Assembly (NCBI GenBank): GCA_927443345.1 | Contig: CAKMKJ010000035.1 | Span: 28,286-92,285, forward strand | Length of the DNA stretch: 64,000 nucleotides | From: an uncultured Anaerolineaceae bacterium | GTDB lineage: Bacteria > Chloroflexota > Anaerolineae > Anaerolineales > Anaerolineaceae | Direction of reading: 5' to 3' | In this document: in pieces, positions 43,849-53,244 of the stretch | Numbering within the stretch: position 1 is the first letter of the stretch | How the letters are laid out: each line of letters starts with the position of its first letter | Made by a program: the position numbers and the translations under genes | The notes under the pieces: model-generated | What the model saw: the letters and a program-made list of their open reading frames with translations, nothing else | The model's database searches: none | Told to the model about the DNA's origin: nothing

Positions 43849-45408
43849 ATGTCAGATGTAACCTTGCGTGAATCGGATTCACCAAAAACTTTGCTTTTCC
43901 TTAAACCAACCAAGTGGGTTGTCAACTTTTTGCTTGTACTCTTTCTGCTGGCAGGCTTTGCAGTTCGATTCATTGATTTTGCTGATCTGCCCCTTGATTT
44001 TGCCGCCACCCGTCAACTGCATTCCTTCATCATGGCCAGGGGCATCTATTATCAGATGGATACACCTGATACCCTTGCGATGGCGCAAGATTTACGCGGA
44101 TTCGGAATTAACACCGGTAATGCCGAATCCAGAATTGAACCTCCTATCATGGAGTATCTGGCTGCATTCACTTACCGCCTTATCGGCCAGGAAAATATCC
44201 TCGTACCGCGGCTGTTGTCGATGCTTTTCTGGGTGCTCGGCGGCATCCCCCTCTTTCTTTTAGCCCGCAAACTGATGAATATTAACGGCGCTTTTGCCGC
44301 GCTGGCAACCTATCTTTTCATTCCATTTGGTGTGCTTGCCAGCCGAAGTTTTCAACCTGATCCTTTGATGGTGATGAGCATCCTTTGGGCTTTATATTTT
44401 CAAATTCGCTGGTCTGACAATTCGACCATGAAAAATGCTGTTCTGGCAGGTATGTTTTCCGGTATTGCGCTCTTCGTCAAGGCACCATCAGCATTCTTTG
44501 TCGGTTTTTCATTTGCCGGATTGATTCTCTCCAAAGGGTTCAAAAATTGGATCAAGAATCCGCAAATCTATTTGATGGCCGCGTTGGCCTTGCTGCCAGC
44601 AATCCTCTTTAATGCTATCAGCGCCACTGTCGGTGGCAATGCCTATTCTATTTTTGGAACGCGTTTCTTCCCACAATACTTTATCGACCCAAAATGGTAT
44701 TCCAACTGGCTGCAAATAGCCAAGTCAGTCACGGGTTATTTCCCATTGATTCTCGGTGTGCTCGCCATCTTCCTGATCAAGGTAAAACAAAATCGAGTCT
44801 TTTATTTCTGTCTGTGGTTAGGATACATTTTCTATGGCTTCACCTTCGCCTACCATATCTACACGCACAATTATTATCACCTGCCATTAATTCCAACTAT
44901 TGCCCTGGGCATTGGGTTCTTTTTCGCGGTGATTTTCGAAAAACTTGAAGCCTCCAACCCGAATTGGGTCTCACGCACTTTTGTGGTATTGATTTTATTG
45001 TTTTCAATAGGCCTCTGTGTGCAGGTCACCCGTGGAAATTTAATAGCCAAAGACTACCGCCATGAAGCCAAGTATTGGAAGGATCTCGGTGCCAGCATTG
45101 GGGGCAACGCATCCGTCATCGCCCTGACACACGACAACGGTTATCGCATCAGCTATTGGGGATATGTGAATCCGAAATTGTGGCCGACCGCCGGAGACCG
45201 TACCATCAAATCACTGGTTGGCGCTACCGATCCGGCATTTCAGCAGATGTTCAAGGAACTAGCATTAGGAAAAGATTATTTCCTTGTGACGCTGAATGGC
45301 GAACTTGAATCGCAACCAGATTTGCGTGATCATCTTTTTGCAACTTATCCATATCAACAAGGTGATGGATACTATTTGTTTGATCTTCGTCAAACAATTT
45401 CGCAGTAA
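43849..45408 (+). CDS. PMT/ArnT-like membrane glycosyltransferase
   Basis: The track start at 43735 is in AT-rich leader; ATG 43849 behind GAGG is preferred (519 residues). About ten to twelve membrane helices, with an acidic loop after the first (DFADLPLDFAATRQLHS; conserved Asp and Arg as in GT39/GT83 enzymes), and a C-terminal soluble part (about 425-519). Such enzymes transfer sugar from polyprenyl-phosphate to proteins or lipids outside the membrane. The acceptor is unknown. Confidence 0.82.
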   Translation: MSDVTLRESDSPKTLLFLKPTKWVVNFLLVLFLLAGFAVRFIDFADLPLDFAATRQLHSFIMARGIYYQMDTPDTLAMAQDLRGFGINTGNAESRIEPPIMEYLAAFTYRLIGQENILVPRLLSMLFWVLGGIPLFLLARKLMNINGAFAALATYLFIPFGVLASRSFQPDPLMVMSILWALYFQIRWSDNSTMKNAVLAGMFSGIALFVKAPSAFFVGFSFAGLILSKGFKNWIKNPQIYLMAALALLPAILFNAISATVGGNAYSIFGTRFFPQYFIDPKWYSNWLQIAKSVTGYFPLILGVLAIFLIKVKQNRVFYFCLWLGYIFYGFTFAYHIYTHNYYHLPLIPTIALGIGFFFAVIFEKLEASNPNWVSRTFVVLILLFSIGLCVQVTRGNLIAKDYRHEAKYWKDLGASIGGNASVIALTHDNGYRISYWGYVNPKLWPTAGDRTIKSLVGATDPAFQQMFKELALGKDYFLVTLNGELESQPDLRDHLFATYPYQQGDGYYLFDLRQTISQ

Positions 45409-45460
45409 GATTTTTACTTTATCGACAAGAATTACAATCATAATTGAATAAAATTGTGTG

Positions 45461-45500
45461 ATCAAAGTTGGTGAAAATAGTCCCAACTTTGATTTTTTTA
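45461..45500. terminator. Bidirectional terminator
   Basis: Stem ATCAAAGTTGG/CCAACTTTGAT followed by T7, between convergent genes. Confidence 0.82.
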
Positions 45501-46478
45501 CTCCAGCTTGTGCTCAAAATTGGCGATTTCTTCTTCAAGGCTGACTTTTTCTGTGGGTCGTCCTTTTTGACCCAAAAGCAGTGAATATAAACTGCTGCCC
45601 ATGGTCAAGGCTGCGCCGAACAGTGTAATCCATGAGGGGAATTGGCCCCACAGCAGAAAGCCCCAGGTGGTATTGATCGGCAGCGACATGTACTCAAAGG
45701 GTGCCACCACGGATGCTCTCGCCAGGCTGTAAGCTTTGGCAATAAAGAACATACCGCCAGCCCAGATCAACGCCAGACCAAAGATTACCACCAAATCCAG
45801 CCAGGTCGGCATGCTCCACGCATGGAAGAGGAAGGCGATACTCGGGTTAGCGTTGGGCATGGGACCAATCGCAATGACGATGGGTGCCAGAATGGCCGAA
45901 AAACCCAGGTAGACAAAGGTGCTGAAGTAACCCATGGTTGCGCTGCTGTCAGTGGTTTGCAGCCGGCGGGTGACTAAAATTGACAATACATAAAACAACA
46001 CATTCAGCAGCACAAAAATCGACCCCAGATTGAAATGCGCCGAATCCGGGCGGATAATGATCAGCACACCGATAAACCCTACGATCAGCGCAACCCACTT
46101 CTTGAACACCACCTTCTCTCCCAATATCATCACCGATAAGAGCGTGATCATCAAAGGGGTCGAAAACTTGATCGCCGATATTTCAGCTAATGGTAGTGAC
46201 GCGAGCCCCATGAAGTAAGTGGTGTAAGAGAGAAAAAGAAAAGCGCCCCGCAGAATTTCAAGTTTAGGCTGTTTTGTTTTGGGCAGCCCTCTCTGGCCTT
46301 CCATACGGTAAAAGATCAACGTAATGGGTATCGCGATCAGCGTGCGCAGAATAACAATTTGCAAAATGGGATAGCTGCCGCCCATTCTCTTTACAGTAAT
46401 ATCCTGTAAAGAGAAAATCAAAATTCCCAATACCAGCGCACCGACACCTAATAAATTTTTTCTATTATTCTTCATCAA
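45498..46478 (-). CDS. EamA/RhaT-family (DMT) transporter
   Basis: 326 residues, ten hydrophobic helices in two EamA repeats (about 10-140 and 155-295); EISAIKFSTPLMITLLSVMILGEKV is the family signature at the end of the first repeat. A charged tail EEEIANFEHKLE closes it. It begins 3 bp after the aldo/keto reductase stop, in the MerR operon. Substrate unknown; may export the reductase product or a toxic compound. Confidence 0.88.
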   Translation of the reverse strand: MMKNNRKNLLGVGALVLGILIFSLQDITVKRMGGSYPILQIVILRTLIAIPITLIFYRMEGQRGLPKTKQPKLEILRGAFLFLSYTTYFMGLASLPLAEISAIKFSTPLMITLLSVMILGEKVVFKKWVALIVGFIGVLIIIRPDSAHFNLGSIFVLLNVLFYVLSILVTRRLQTTDSSATMGYFSTFVYLGFSAILAPIVIAIGPMPNANPSIAFLFHAWSMPTWLDLVVIFGLALIWAGGMFFIAKAYSLARASVVAPFEYMSLPINTTWGFLLWGQFPSWITLFGAALTMGSSLYSLLLGQKGRPTEKVSLEEEIANFEHKLE

Positions 46479-46481
46479 ACA

Positions 46482-47850
<1,369 letters not shown>

Positions 47851-47869
47851 GGTTTTTTTCTCCAGTCAC

Positions 47870-47900
47870 ACTATAACGCCTGGAGTTAACTCCAAGTCAA
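47870..47900 (-). promoter_or_regulatory. MerR-type promoter and operator
   Basis: On the minus strand TTGACT, a 19-bp spacer, TATAGT. The spacer holds the perfect 14-bp palindrome TGGAGTTAACTCCA (47881-47894). The overlong spacer with a central dyad is the hallmark of MerR-activated promoters, indicating autoregulation of the operon. Confidence 0.88.
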
Positions 47901-47940
47901 GGGATAATTTTCTATTATCCTCTATTTGTCCAATAATAAC

Positions 47941-47972
47941 AAAAAAAGATGCCTCCTTTTATTGGAGGCATC
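47941..47972 (-). terminator. Terminator of the ABC exporter operon
   Basis: Minus strand GATGCCTCC/GGAGGCATC, loop of seven, followed by T7. Confidence 0.87.
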
Positions 47973-48043
47973 GCTGAAATTGATAGGATATTGCTATTTA
48001 CGTTCTTTATGTGAATGTTACGTTGTTTATCAGTGGACTCTAT

Positions 48044-48811
48044 TTATGCCCGCTGTTTATACACCTGCATGGCAATGAGATACGCTACGATCATAATCCC
48101 GACGCACCAGGCAAGCGCGATCCACAGGTCATTGCCAACTGGTTGACCATACAGCAGCGCACGGATGGATTCCACAATCGAAGTTGCTGGCTGATTTTCG
48201 GCAAAGGCGCGCACCACTTTTGGCATCGACTCGGTCGGCACAAACGCCGAACTGATAAAGGGCAAAAAGATTATCGGATATGAAAAACCTGTGGCCCCAT
48301 CTATCGATTTTGCAGACAATCCAGCGATCGCTGCCACCCACGTCAAGGCCAAAGTAACCAATGCGAGGATACCCGCTACGGCAAGCCATTCCAACACACC
48401 CGCCTGTGAGCGAAAGCCCATCAGCAGCGCCACAATTATGATCACTGTTACAGACATCGCATTCGATACCAGTGATGTCAGCACGTGCCCCCACAGCGCT
48501 GCCGAACGTGCAATCGGCATGGAGTGGAAGCGTTCGAAGATTCCCCTTTGCATATCCAAAAACAGTCGATAAGCTGTATAAGAGATACCGCTGGCAATTG
48601 CAATCAACAGACTACCCGGCAGCAAGTAATTAACATAGTTATCTGTACCGGTTTGAATGGCGCCGCCGAAAACGTAGACAAACAACAGCATCATCACAAT
48701 CGGTGTGACGGTTACCGTGAGAATCGTATCCATGCTGCGGAAAATATGCCGCATCGACCGTCCAAGCATGACGCCCATATCGCTGCAAAAGTAATTTTTT
48801 TGTGTTTCCAT
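48044..48811 (-). CDS. ABC-2 type exporter permease (DrrB-like)
   Basis: 255 residues, six hydrophobic helices; N-terminal MLGRSMRHIFRSMDTILTVTVTPIVMMLLFVYVFGGAI and LPGSLLIAIASGISYTAYRLFLDMQRGIFERFHSMPIARS are typical of ABC2 permeases of the daunorubicin/nodulation type. Stop is followed by a terminator; start abuts the ATPase stop. Exports a lipid, antibiotic or polysaccharide; the substrate is not evident. Confidence 0.9.
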   Translation of the reverse strand: METQKNYFCSDMGVMLGRSMRHIFRSMDTILTVTVTPIVMMLLFVYVFGGAIQTGTDNYVNYLLPGSLLIAIASGISYTAYRLFLDMQRGIFERFHSMPIARSAALWGHVLTSLVSNAMSVTVIIIVALLMGFRSQAGVLEWLAVAGILALVTLALTWVAAIAGLSAKSIDGATGFSYPIIFLPFISSAFVPTESMPKVVRAFAENQPATSIVESIRALLYGQPVGNDLWIALAWCVGIMIVAYLIAMQVYKQRA

Positions 48812-49582
48812 TTATTTTTCCTCTTTCTTGCCGATGATGGCGAGGAAGATTTCCTCCAGAGTCGGCTGTTTTTCAATATATTCCACCTTTGCAGGCGGGA
48901 ACAATTTTTTCAAATCGGCGAGCGTGCCATTGGCGATAATTTTGCCCTCATGCAAAATAGCAATCTGGTCGGCAAGCTGCTCGGCTTCTTCTAAATACTG
49001 TGTGGTCAGAAACACCGTTGTGCCATTGGCAGCCAGTGCTTTGACCGTCTTCCATACCTCAATGCGCCCTTCAGGATCAAGCCCGGTGGTCGGCTCATCA
49101 AGAAAAATGAGCTGCGGTTTGCCTACAAGACTCATAGCAATGTCGAGTCTGCGGCTCATCCCGCCTGAGTAAGTGACTACTCTGCGATCGGCGGCATCAG
49201 CCAAGCTGAAGCGGTTCAGTAACTCATCAGCCACCTGACGCGGATTTTCGAGATGCCTTAGTTTGGCGATCATGATCAAATTTTCTCGCCCCGTCAACAC
49301 CTCGTCCACCGCGGCAAATTGTCCCGTCAGACTGATGGATTGGCGCACTAAACCAGGCCTGGTTGCAACGTCAAAACCATTAACAGAAGCGGTTCCCACA
49401 TCCTTTTTAAGCAGCGTGGTGAGGATTTTAATAATCGTGGTCTTACCTGCACCATTTGAACCGAGCAGGGCGAAAATGCTGCCCTTTTCAACTTCAAAAT
49501 CTACCCCTTTTAATACTTGAAGTTTCTTGTAGGCTTTTTGCAGCCCATTAACCTGGATTGCTTTGTTTTGATTACTATTCAT
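48812..49582 (-). CDS. ABC exporter ATP-binding protein (DrrA-like)
   Basis: ATG 49582 with AAAGGATAA is preferred over 49636 (256 residues). Walker A GSNGAGKTT, signature YSGGMSRRLDIAMSLVG, Walker B LIFLDEPTTGLD, H-loop LTTQYLEEAEQLADQI, and a short DrrA-type C-terminal domain. It pairs with the permease directly downstream and is preceded by the PadR/pentapeptide genes. Confidence 0.94.
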   Translation of the reverse strand: MNSNQNKAIQVNGLQKAYKKLQVLKGVDFEVEKGSIFALLGSNGAGKTTIIKILTTLLKKDVGTASVNGFDVATRPGLVRQSISLTGQFAAVDEVLTGRENLIMIAKLRHLENPRQVADELLNRFSLADAADRRVVTYSGGMSRRLDIAMSLVGKPQLIFLDEPTTGLDPEGRIEVWKTVKALAANGTTVFLTTQYLEEAEQLADQIAILHEGKIIANGTLADLKKLFPPAKVEYIEKQPTLEEIFLAIIGKKEEK

Positions 49583-49727
49583 TAGATTATCCTTTCGTAG
49601 GTTTTGTTTATGAAAATAGGTGCATAAAACCATCATTTTCTCGGTATGTGAGAAAACGCTTTCGTGATTTTCAGTGGGTTAAAGTCTCACTGAATGTGGA
49701 TTAGCTTTTAGAAAAAAGTGACTGAAA

Positions 49728-50447
49728 TTAGATCGTATTGACGTTGGTCAAATTGGCTTTATATCCTTTTAATAATGCGTAAGTTAATTTATCCATAGTT
49801 GCACCATCAAAAATTGCTTTTCTGGGATCTGAATTTTTGAAATTGACGTTTTGAATGACAGCATTCTTGAATGAGGTTCCGTTTAAATCAGACCCATGAA
49901 AATTGGTACCAACCAGAGTAACACCCTCAAAACTGGCGCCATTTAAATCCGATCCATTAAATTCTGTGTTTTCAACGTTGGCGTTTCTGAAACTTGTATT
50001 TCTCAAATCGGACCCTTTGAACACCGCTTCAGTTAAATTAGCGCCATCAAATTTGACATTTCTCAAATCCATGCCTTTAAAGGATCCGTTGGATAATTCT
50101 GCTCCGCTAAAATCCGCCCCTTTTAATGAACTATTATCGAACTTACTGCTTTGCGCGACCACACCGCGTAAATCTGAATTACTCATATCCAGGTTGGAAT
50201 AATCTTTATTGATAATTTGATGAAGTGATTTAGTCTTTGCTGCGATGCTGTCAACGATCTCACCAATATCGCCGATGGATTCAATGGTCATTTTGAAGGC
50301 AATCTCTTCATCATGACCTTCGTTTACCAGGTCGTTGAAACGGTCTTGCAGATTAATTGAAATCTCATCCTTCAATTCTCTTACCGTCTTCACATCTTCG
50401 TATTGTGAGAAAATACCTCTTAAGTAATTTTCAATTCTTTCATTCAT
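49728..50447 (-). CDS. Pentapeptide-repeat protein with HAAS-like N-terminus
   Basis: 239 residues. Residues 1-75 (MNERIENYLRGIFSQYEDVKTVRELKDEISINLQDRF...) match the HAAS/DUF1700-type domain that partners PadR regulators. Residues about 80-230 are about 28 pentapeptide repeats (for example ADFSG AELSN GSFKG), forming a right-handed beta helix. The fusion replaces the membrane tail that HAAS proteins usually carry. It lies 18 bp after the PadR gene. Confidence 0.88.
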   Translation of the reverse strand: MNERIENYLRGIFSQYEDVKTVRELKDEISINLQDRFNDLVNEGHDEEIAFKMTIESIGDIGEIVDSIAAKTKSLHQIINKDYSNLDMSNSDLRGVVAQSSKFDNSSLKGADFSGAELSNGSFKGMDLRNVKFDGANLTEAVFKGSDLRNTSFRNANVENTEFNGSDLNGASFEGVTLVGTNFHGSDLNGTSFKNAVIQNVNFKNSDPRKAIFDGATMDKLTYALLKGYKANLTNVNTI

Positions 50448-50465
50448 GATTTTTTATCCTTATAT

Positions 50466-50795
50466 TTATAGAAGTTGATCCAGAATACGTTTGGCGTATT
50501 CCCAATTCGCTTTATTCTCTGCGTAAAGCGTTTTCCCTTTTTCACTGACTCGGTAGTACTTCCGCCGGCCACCCTGGGTTTCATCGCCCCAATAAGAAGT
50601 GATGCCGCCGTCGCCTTCGAGCCGTTTCAAGCTGGAATACATGGTGGCTTCTTTCAGTTCATATTCGCCAAGCGAATTTGAACTGATTAGTTTGGATATC
50701 TCATACCCATATTTATCGCCATCCATGAGCAGCTTGAGGATCATCGTGTCTGTGTGACCTCTGAGCAAATCTGAAGAAATTTTATTATCAATCAT
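50466..50795 (-). CDS. PadR-family transcriptional regulator
   Basis: 109 residues: winged helix with LLRGHTDTMILKLLMDGDKYGYEISK, the LKEATMYSSLKRLEGDGGITSYW recognition part, and GGRRKYYRVSEKGK wing. First gene of the operon with the pentapeptide protein and the ABC exporter; PadR proteins repress such exporters and release on ligand binding. Confidence 0.92.
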   Translation of the reverse strand: MIDNKISSDLLRGHTDTMILKLLMDGDKYGYEISKLISSNSLGEYELKEATMYSSLKRLEGDGGITSYWGDETQGGRRKYYRVSEKGKTLYAENKANWEYAKRILDQLL

Positions 50796-50821
50796 GCTGC
50801 CTCCTGTATGTTTAATTTATA

Positions 50822-50869
50822 CATCATATTACTATGTCTGTCAATGTACTATTTTCATCATAATACTAT
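50822..50869 (-). promoter_or_regulatory. Repeated 14-bp element upstream of padR
   Basis: CATCATATTACTAT (50822-50835) and CATCATAATACTAT (50856-50869), a direct repeat with one mismatch and a 34-bp period, in the padR promoter region; probable operator. Confidence 0.55.
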
Positions 50870-50931
50870 TCCCGTAACACCAGTTACTCGTCTCATAAAA
50901 AAATGGATGTGCTTGTCCATCGTGATAGACG

Positions 50932-50948
50932 TATAATACTGACTAATG
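50932..50948 (+). promoter_or_regulatory. TATAAT box close to the regulator start codon (possible leaderless mRNA)
   Basis: A consensus TATAAT at 50932-50937 leaves only 8 bases before the ATG at 50946, and there is no Shine-Dalgarno sequence. Confidence 0.45.
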
Positions 50949-51635
50949 AAAAAAATATTGGTCATTGATGACGATACCCTCATGCGGCGCAGCATGGCTT
51001 ATAACCTCGAACAAGCCGGCTACAAAGCATTTACTGCTGCCAATGCGGAAGATGGTCTTGAAATCATCCGCAACGCGCCCCCCGACCTAGTCTTGCTGGA
51101 TATCGGCCTCCCCGAGATGGATGGCCTCGACGCCATCAAACAGATCAAATCCATATCTCCCATCCCTGTCATCTTTGTCACCGCCCGCCGCCGTGAACTG
51201 GATGAAGTTGTCGGGCTTGAACTCGGCGCTGACGATTACATCACCAAACCCTTTGACCATGACGTGCTGCTTGCCCATATCAAAGCTGTGCTGCGCCGTT
51301 CTTCACCGGCTGCAGAGCTGGCTGCCACCATGCCCATTCAAGCCGGCACACTCTATATGGACCCCATCACACACACCGCCAAACTGACTGATAAAATACT
51401 CGAGTTGAGTCCGCGTGAATTTGACCTGCTTTATCTGCTCGCACGTGACCGCAATCAGGTAAAATCCACCTCGGAGATTCTTTCTCAGGTTTGGGGTGCG
51501 GAGTATTATGGCGAACCCCAGGTGGTTTATGTGCACATCCGCTGGCTGCGCCAGAAGCTTGAAGTTGATCCCAACCATCCTTCCTTGATTCTCACAGTTC
51601 GCGGAGTGGGTTACAAATTTTCTGGAGGCGAATAA
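50946..51635 (+). CDS. OmpR-family response regulator
   Basis: 229 residues: receiver with DDD (8-10), Asp52 in LVLLDIGLPEMDG and DDYITKPF; winged-helix output ending SLILTVRGVGYKF. The stop overlaps the kinase start (TAATG). With the downstream HtrA gene it resembles envelope-stress systems of the CpxR or CssR kind, an inference from context. Confidence 0.94.
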   Translation: MKKILVIDDDTLMRRSMAYNLEQAGYKAFTAANAEDGLEIIRNAPPDLVLLDIGLPEMDGLDAIKQIKSISPIPVIFVTARRRELDEVVGLELGADDYITKPFDHDVLLAHIKAVLRRSSPAAELAATMPIQAGTLYMDPITHTAKLTDKILELSPREFDLLYLLARDRNQVKSTSEILSQVWGAEYYGEPQVVYVHIRWLRQKLEVDPNHPSLILTVRGVGYKFSGGE

Positions 51636-53059
51636 TGTTTCGCACAATTCAACGCAGAATGATCTTCGGTCAACTCCTCGTTTTATTACTCGTATTACCG
51701 CTGATGGGTGTTCTTTTGATATTCGGCATTGAAAGCCGCTTCTTGATCCCCAAGTTCGCCAATACCCTGCTGGGAGACGCAAGGCTGCTTTCTGAGATCA
51801 GCAGTGCAGAATATGAGCTTTGGGGCAATCCTTTCCTTATCGAAAAGTTGATCTCCCGGGTTCAATTGGATCCATCCATTAAGGTCATGTTCCTTGATTC
51901 TGCTGGCAGACCTTTATACTCTTCTGATCCCGCTGATTATTCAAACCCGGTGGCTATCAATTCCAACGGTATCATTAGCGCCCAAAATGGTCATGAAATC
52001 GCCTTGACCTCCTATTCCATCATCCGCATCAAAGATACTTATGTAGATGTTTATGAACCGGTTTTGGATTCAAGCAATTCAATTATCGGCATCGTCAGGC
52101 TGACTTACCGGGTGGAATCACTGTATCAAATTTTTGATCAACTGCGTTGGCAAATCGTGCTTGTGGTGCTAATAGGACTGGTCATCAGTGCGCTCATCAG
52201 CGCATGGATGGCTATGCGAATTAGCCGCCCGATCACAAAAGTGACCAGGGCCATCTACGATCTGGCGGTTGGCCGCAGTCATGTGCCCCTTGAAGAAACC
52301 GGTCCCGATGAATTGCAGTCTCAGGCTCAGGCTGTCAACTTTCTGGTCGCCGAACTGGATACCCACGAAAAATCCAGGCGCCAGTTGCTGGCCAACCTGG
52401 TGCATGAACTGGGGCGTCCGCTGGGTTCCATCCGCTCCGCCATCCACGCGCTTGAGACAGGCGCAGATAAAGACCCCTCCCTATACAAAGACCTCACCTC
52501 TGGCATGGATGGCGAAACGCTACGCCTTCAACATTTGCTGAATGATCTCTCGCATCTCTACGACCAATCCGTCGGCGCCCTGGAACTTGATGTTCAAACC
52601 GTGGATATTCAACAATGGCTGCCGGGTGTGCTGCGCTCCTGGCAGCTTCTCGCTCAAGAAAAGAGTCTCTCCTGGAGCGAACACATCAGTCCCGATTGTT
52701 CAACCATCAAAATGGACCCTGACCGTATGGCTCAGGTGGTGGGCAATTTATTGAGCAATGCTGTCAAATACACCAAACCGGGCGGCAGCATCAATGTTGC
52801 CGCAGACATTGACAACGAAAAATTCCATCTCTCCATTCAAGATAGCGGTGTCGGCATTCAACCTGATGAGATCAAAAAAGTGTTCCTGCCCTTCTTTAGA
52901 GGGAAACAAGGCCGCCGCATCAAACAGGGCATGGGGTTGGGGCTATCCATTGCCAGAGATTTGACCGAAGCGCACGGTGGCACACTTGATGTCACTTCCC
53001 ATCCCAATGGCGGCAGTATCTTCGAGGTTTGGCTTCCCTTGAATTCGGAGGATTCATAA
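51635..53059 (+). CDS. Membrane sensor histidine kinase with HAMP domain
   Basis: 474 residues: TM1 (about 10-30), an extracytoplasmic sensor of about 140 residues, TM2 (about 178-198), HAMP (about 200-250), HisKA with LVHELGRPLGSI (His257; GRP instead of the common RTP), HATPase_c with NLLSNAVKYT, DSGVGIQ and GMGLGLSIARDL. Forms a pair with the preceding regulator. The sensor domain faces outside and could detect envelope damage, consistent with the HtrA gene downstream. Confidence 0.94.
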   Translation: MFRTIQRRMIFGQLLVLLLVLPLMGVLLIFGIESRFLIPKFANTLLGDARLLSEISSAEYELWGNPFLIEKLISRVQLDPSIKVMFLDSAGRPLYSSDPADYSNPVAINSNGIISAQNGHEIALTSYSIIRIKDTYVDVYEPVLDSSNSIIGIVRLTYRVESLYQIFDQLRWQIVLVVLIGLVISALISAWMAMRISRPITKVTRAIYDLAVGRSHVPLEETGPDELQSQAQAVNFLVAELDTHEKSRRQLLANLVHELGRPLGSIRSAIHALETGADKDPSLYKDLTSGMDGETLRLQHLLNDLSHLYDQSVGALELDVQTVDIQQWLPGVLRSWQLLAQEKSLSWSEHISPDCSTIKMDPDRMAQVVGNLLSNAVKYTKPGGSINVAADIDNEKFHLSIQDSGVGIQPDEIKKVFLPFFRGKQGRRIKQGMGLGLSIARDLTEAHGGTLDVTSHPNGGSIFEVWLPLNSEDS

Positions 53060-53114
53060 GAGAATTAAACTTTTACTCTACAATTTCGCATTTCGAATCC
53101 AAACCATGCCACAA

Positions 53115-53142
53115 AGAATCCCCTATTTGCGGGGATTCTTTT
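53115..53142 (+). terminator. Terminator after the HK gene
   Basis: Stem AGAATCCCC/GGGGATTCT with TTTTC following. Confidence 0.8.
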
Positions 53143-53151
53143 CAATCACTC

Positions 53152-53195
53152 CTTAATGTCGCCTTAAGCATGCGATAAACTCGCGATAAAGACTA
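53152..53195 (+). promoter_or_regulatory. Four 11-bp direct repeats upstream of htrA
   Basis: CTTAATGTCGC, CTTAAGCATGC, GATAAACTCGC, GATAAAGACTA in register. An 11-bp period is what OmpR/PhoB-type dimers bind, so this is probably the site of the linked regulator. Confidence 0.6.
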
Positions 53196-53244
53196 ACCAC
53201 TGTTGAAAATGGTATCCTCCATATAACATTATTGGAGGTAACCT

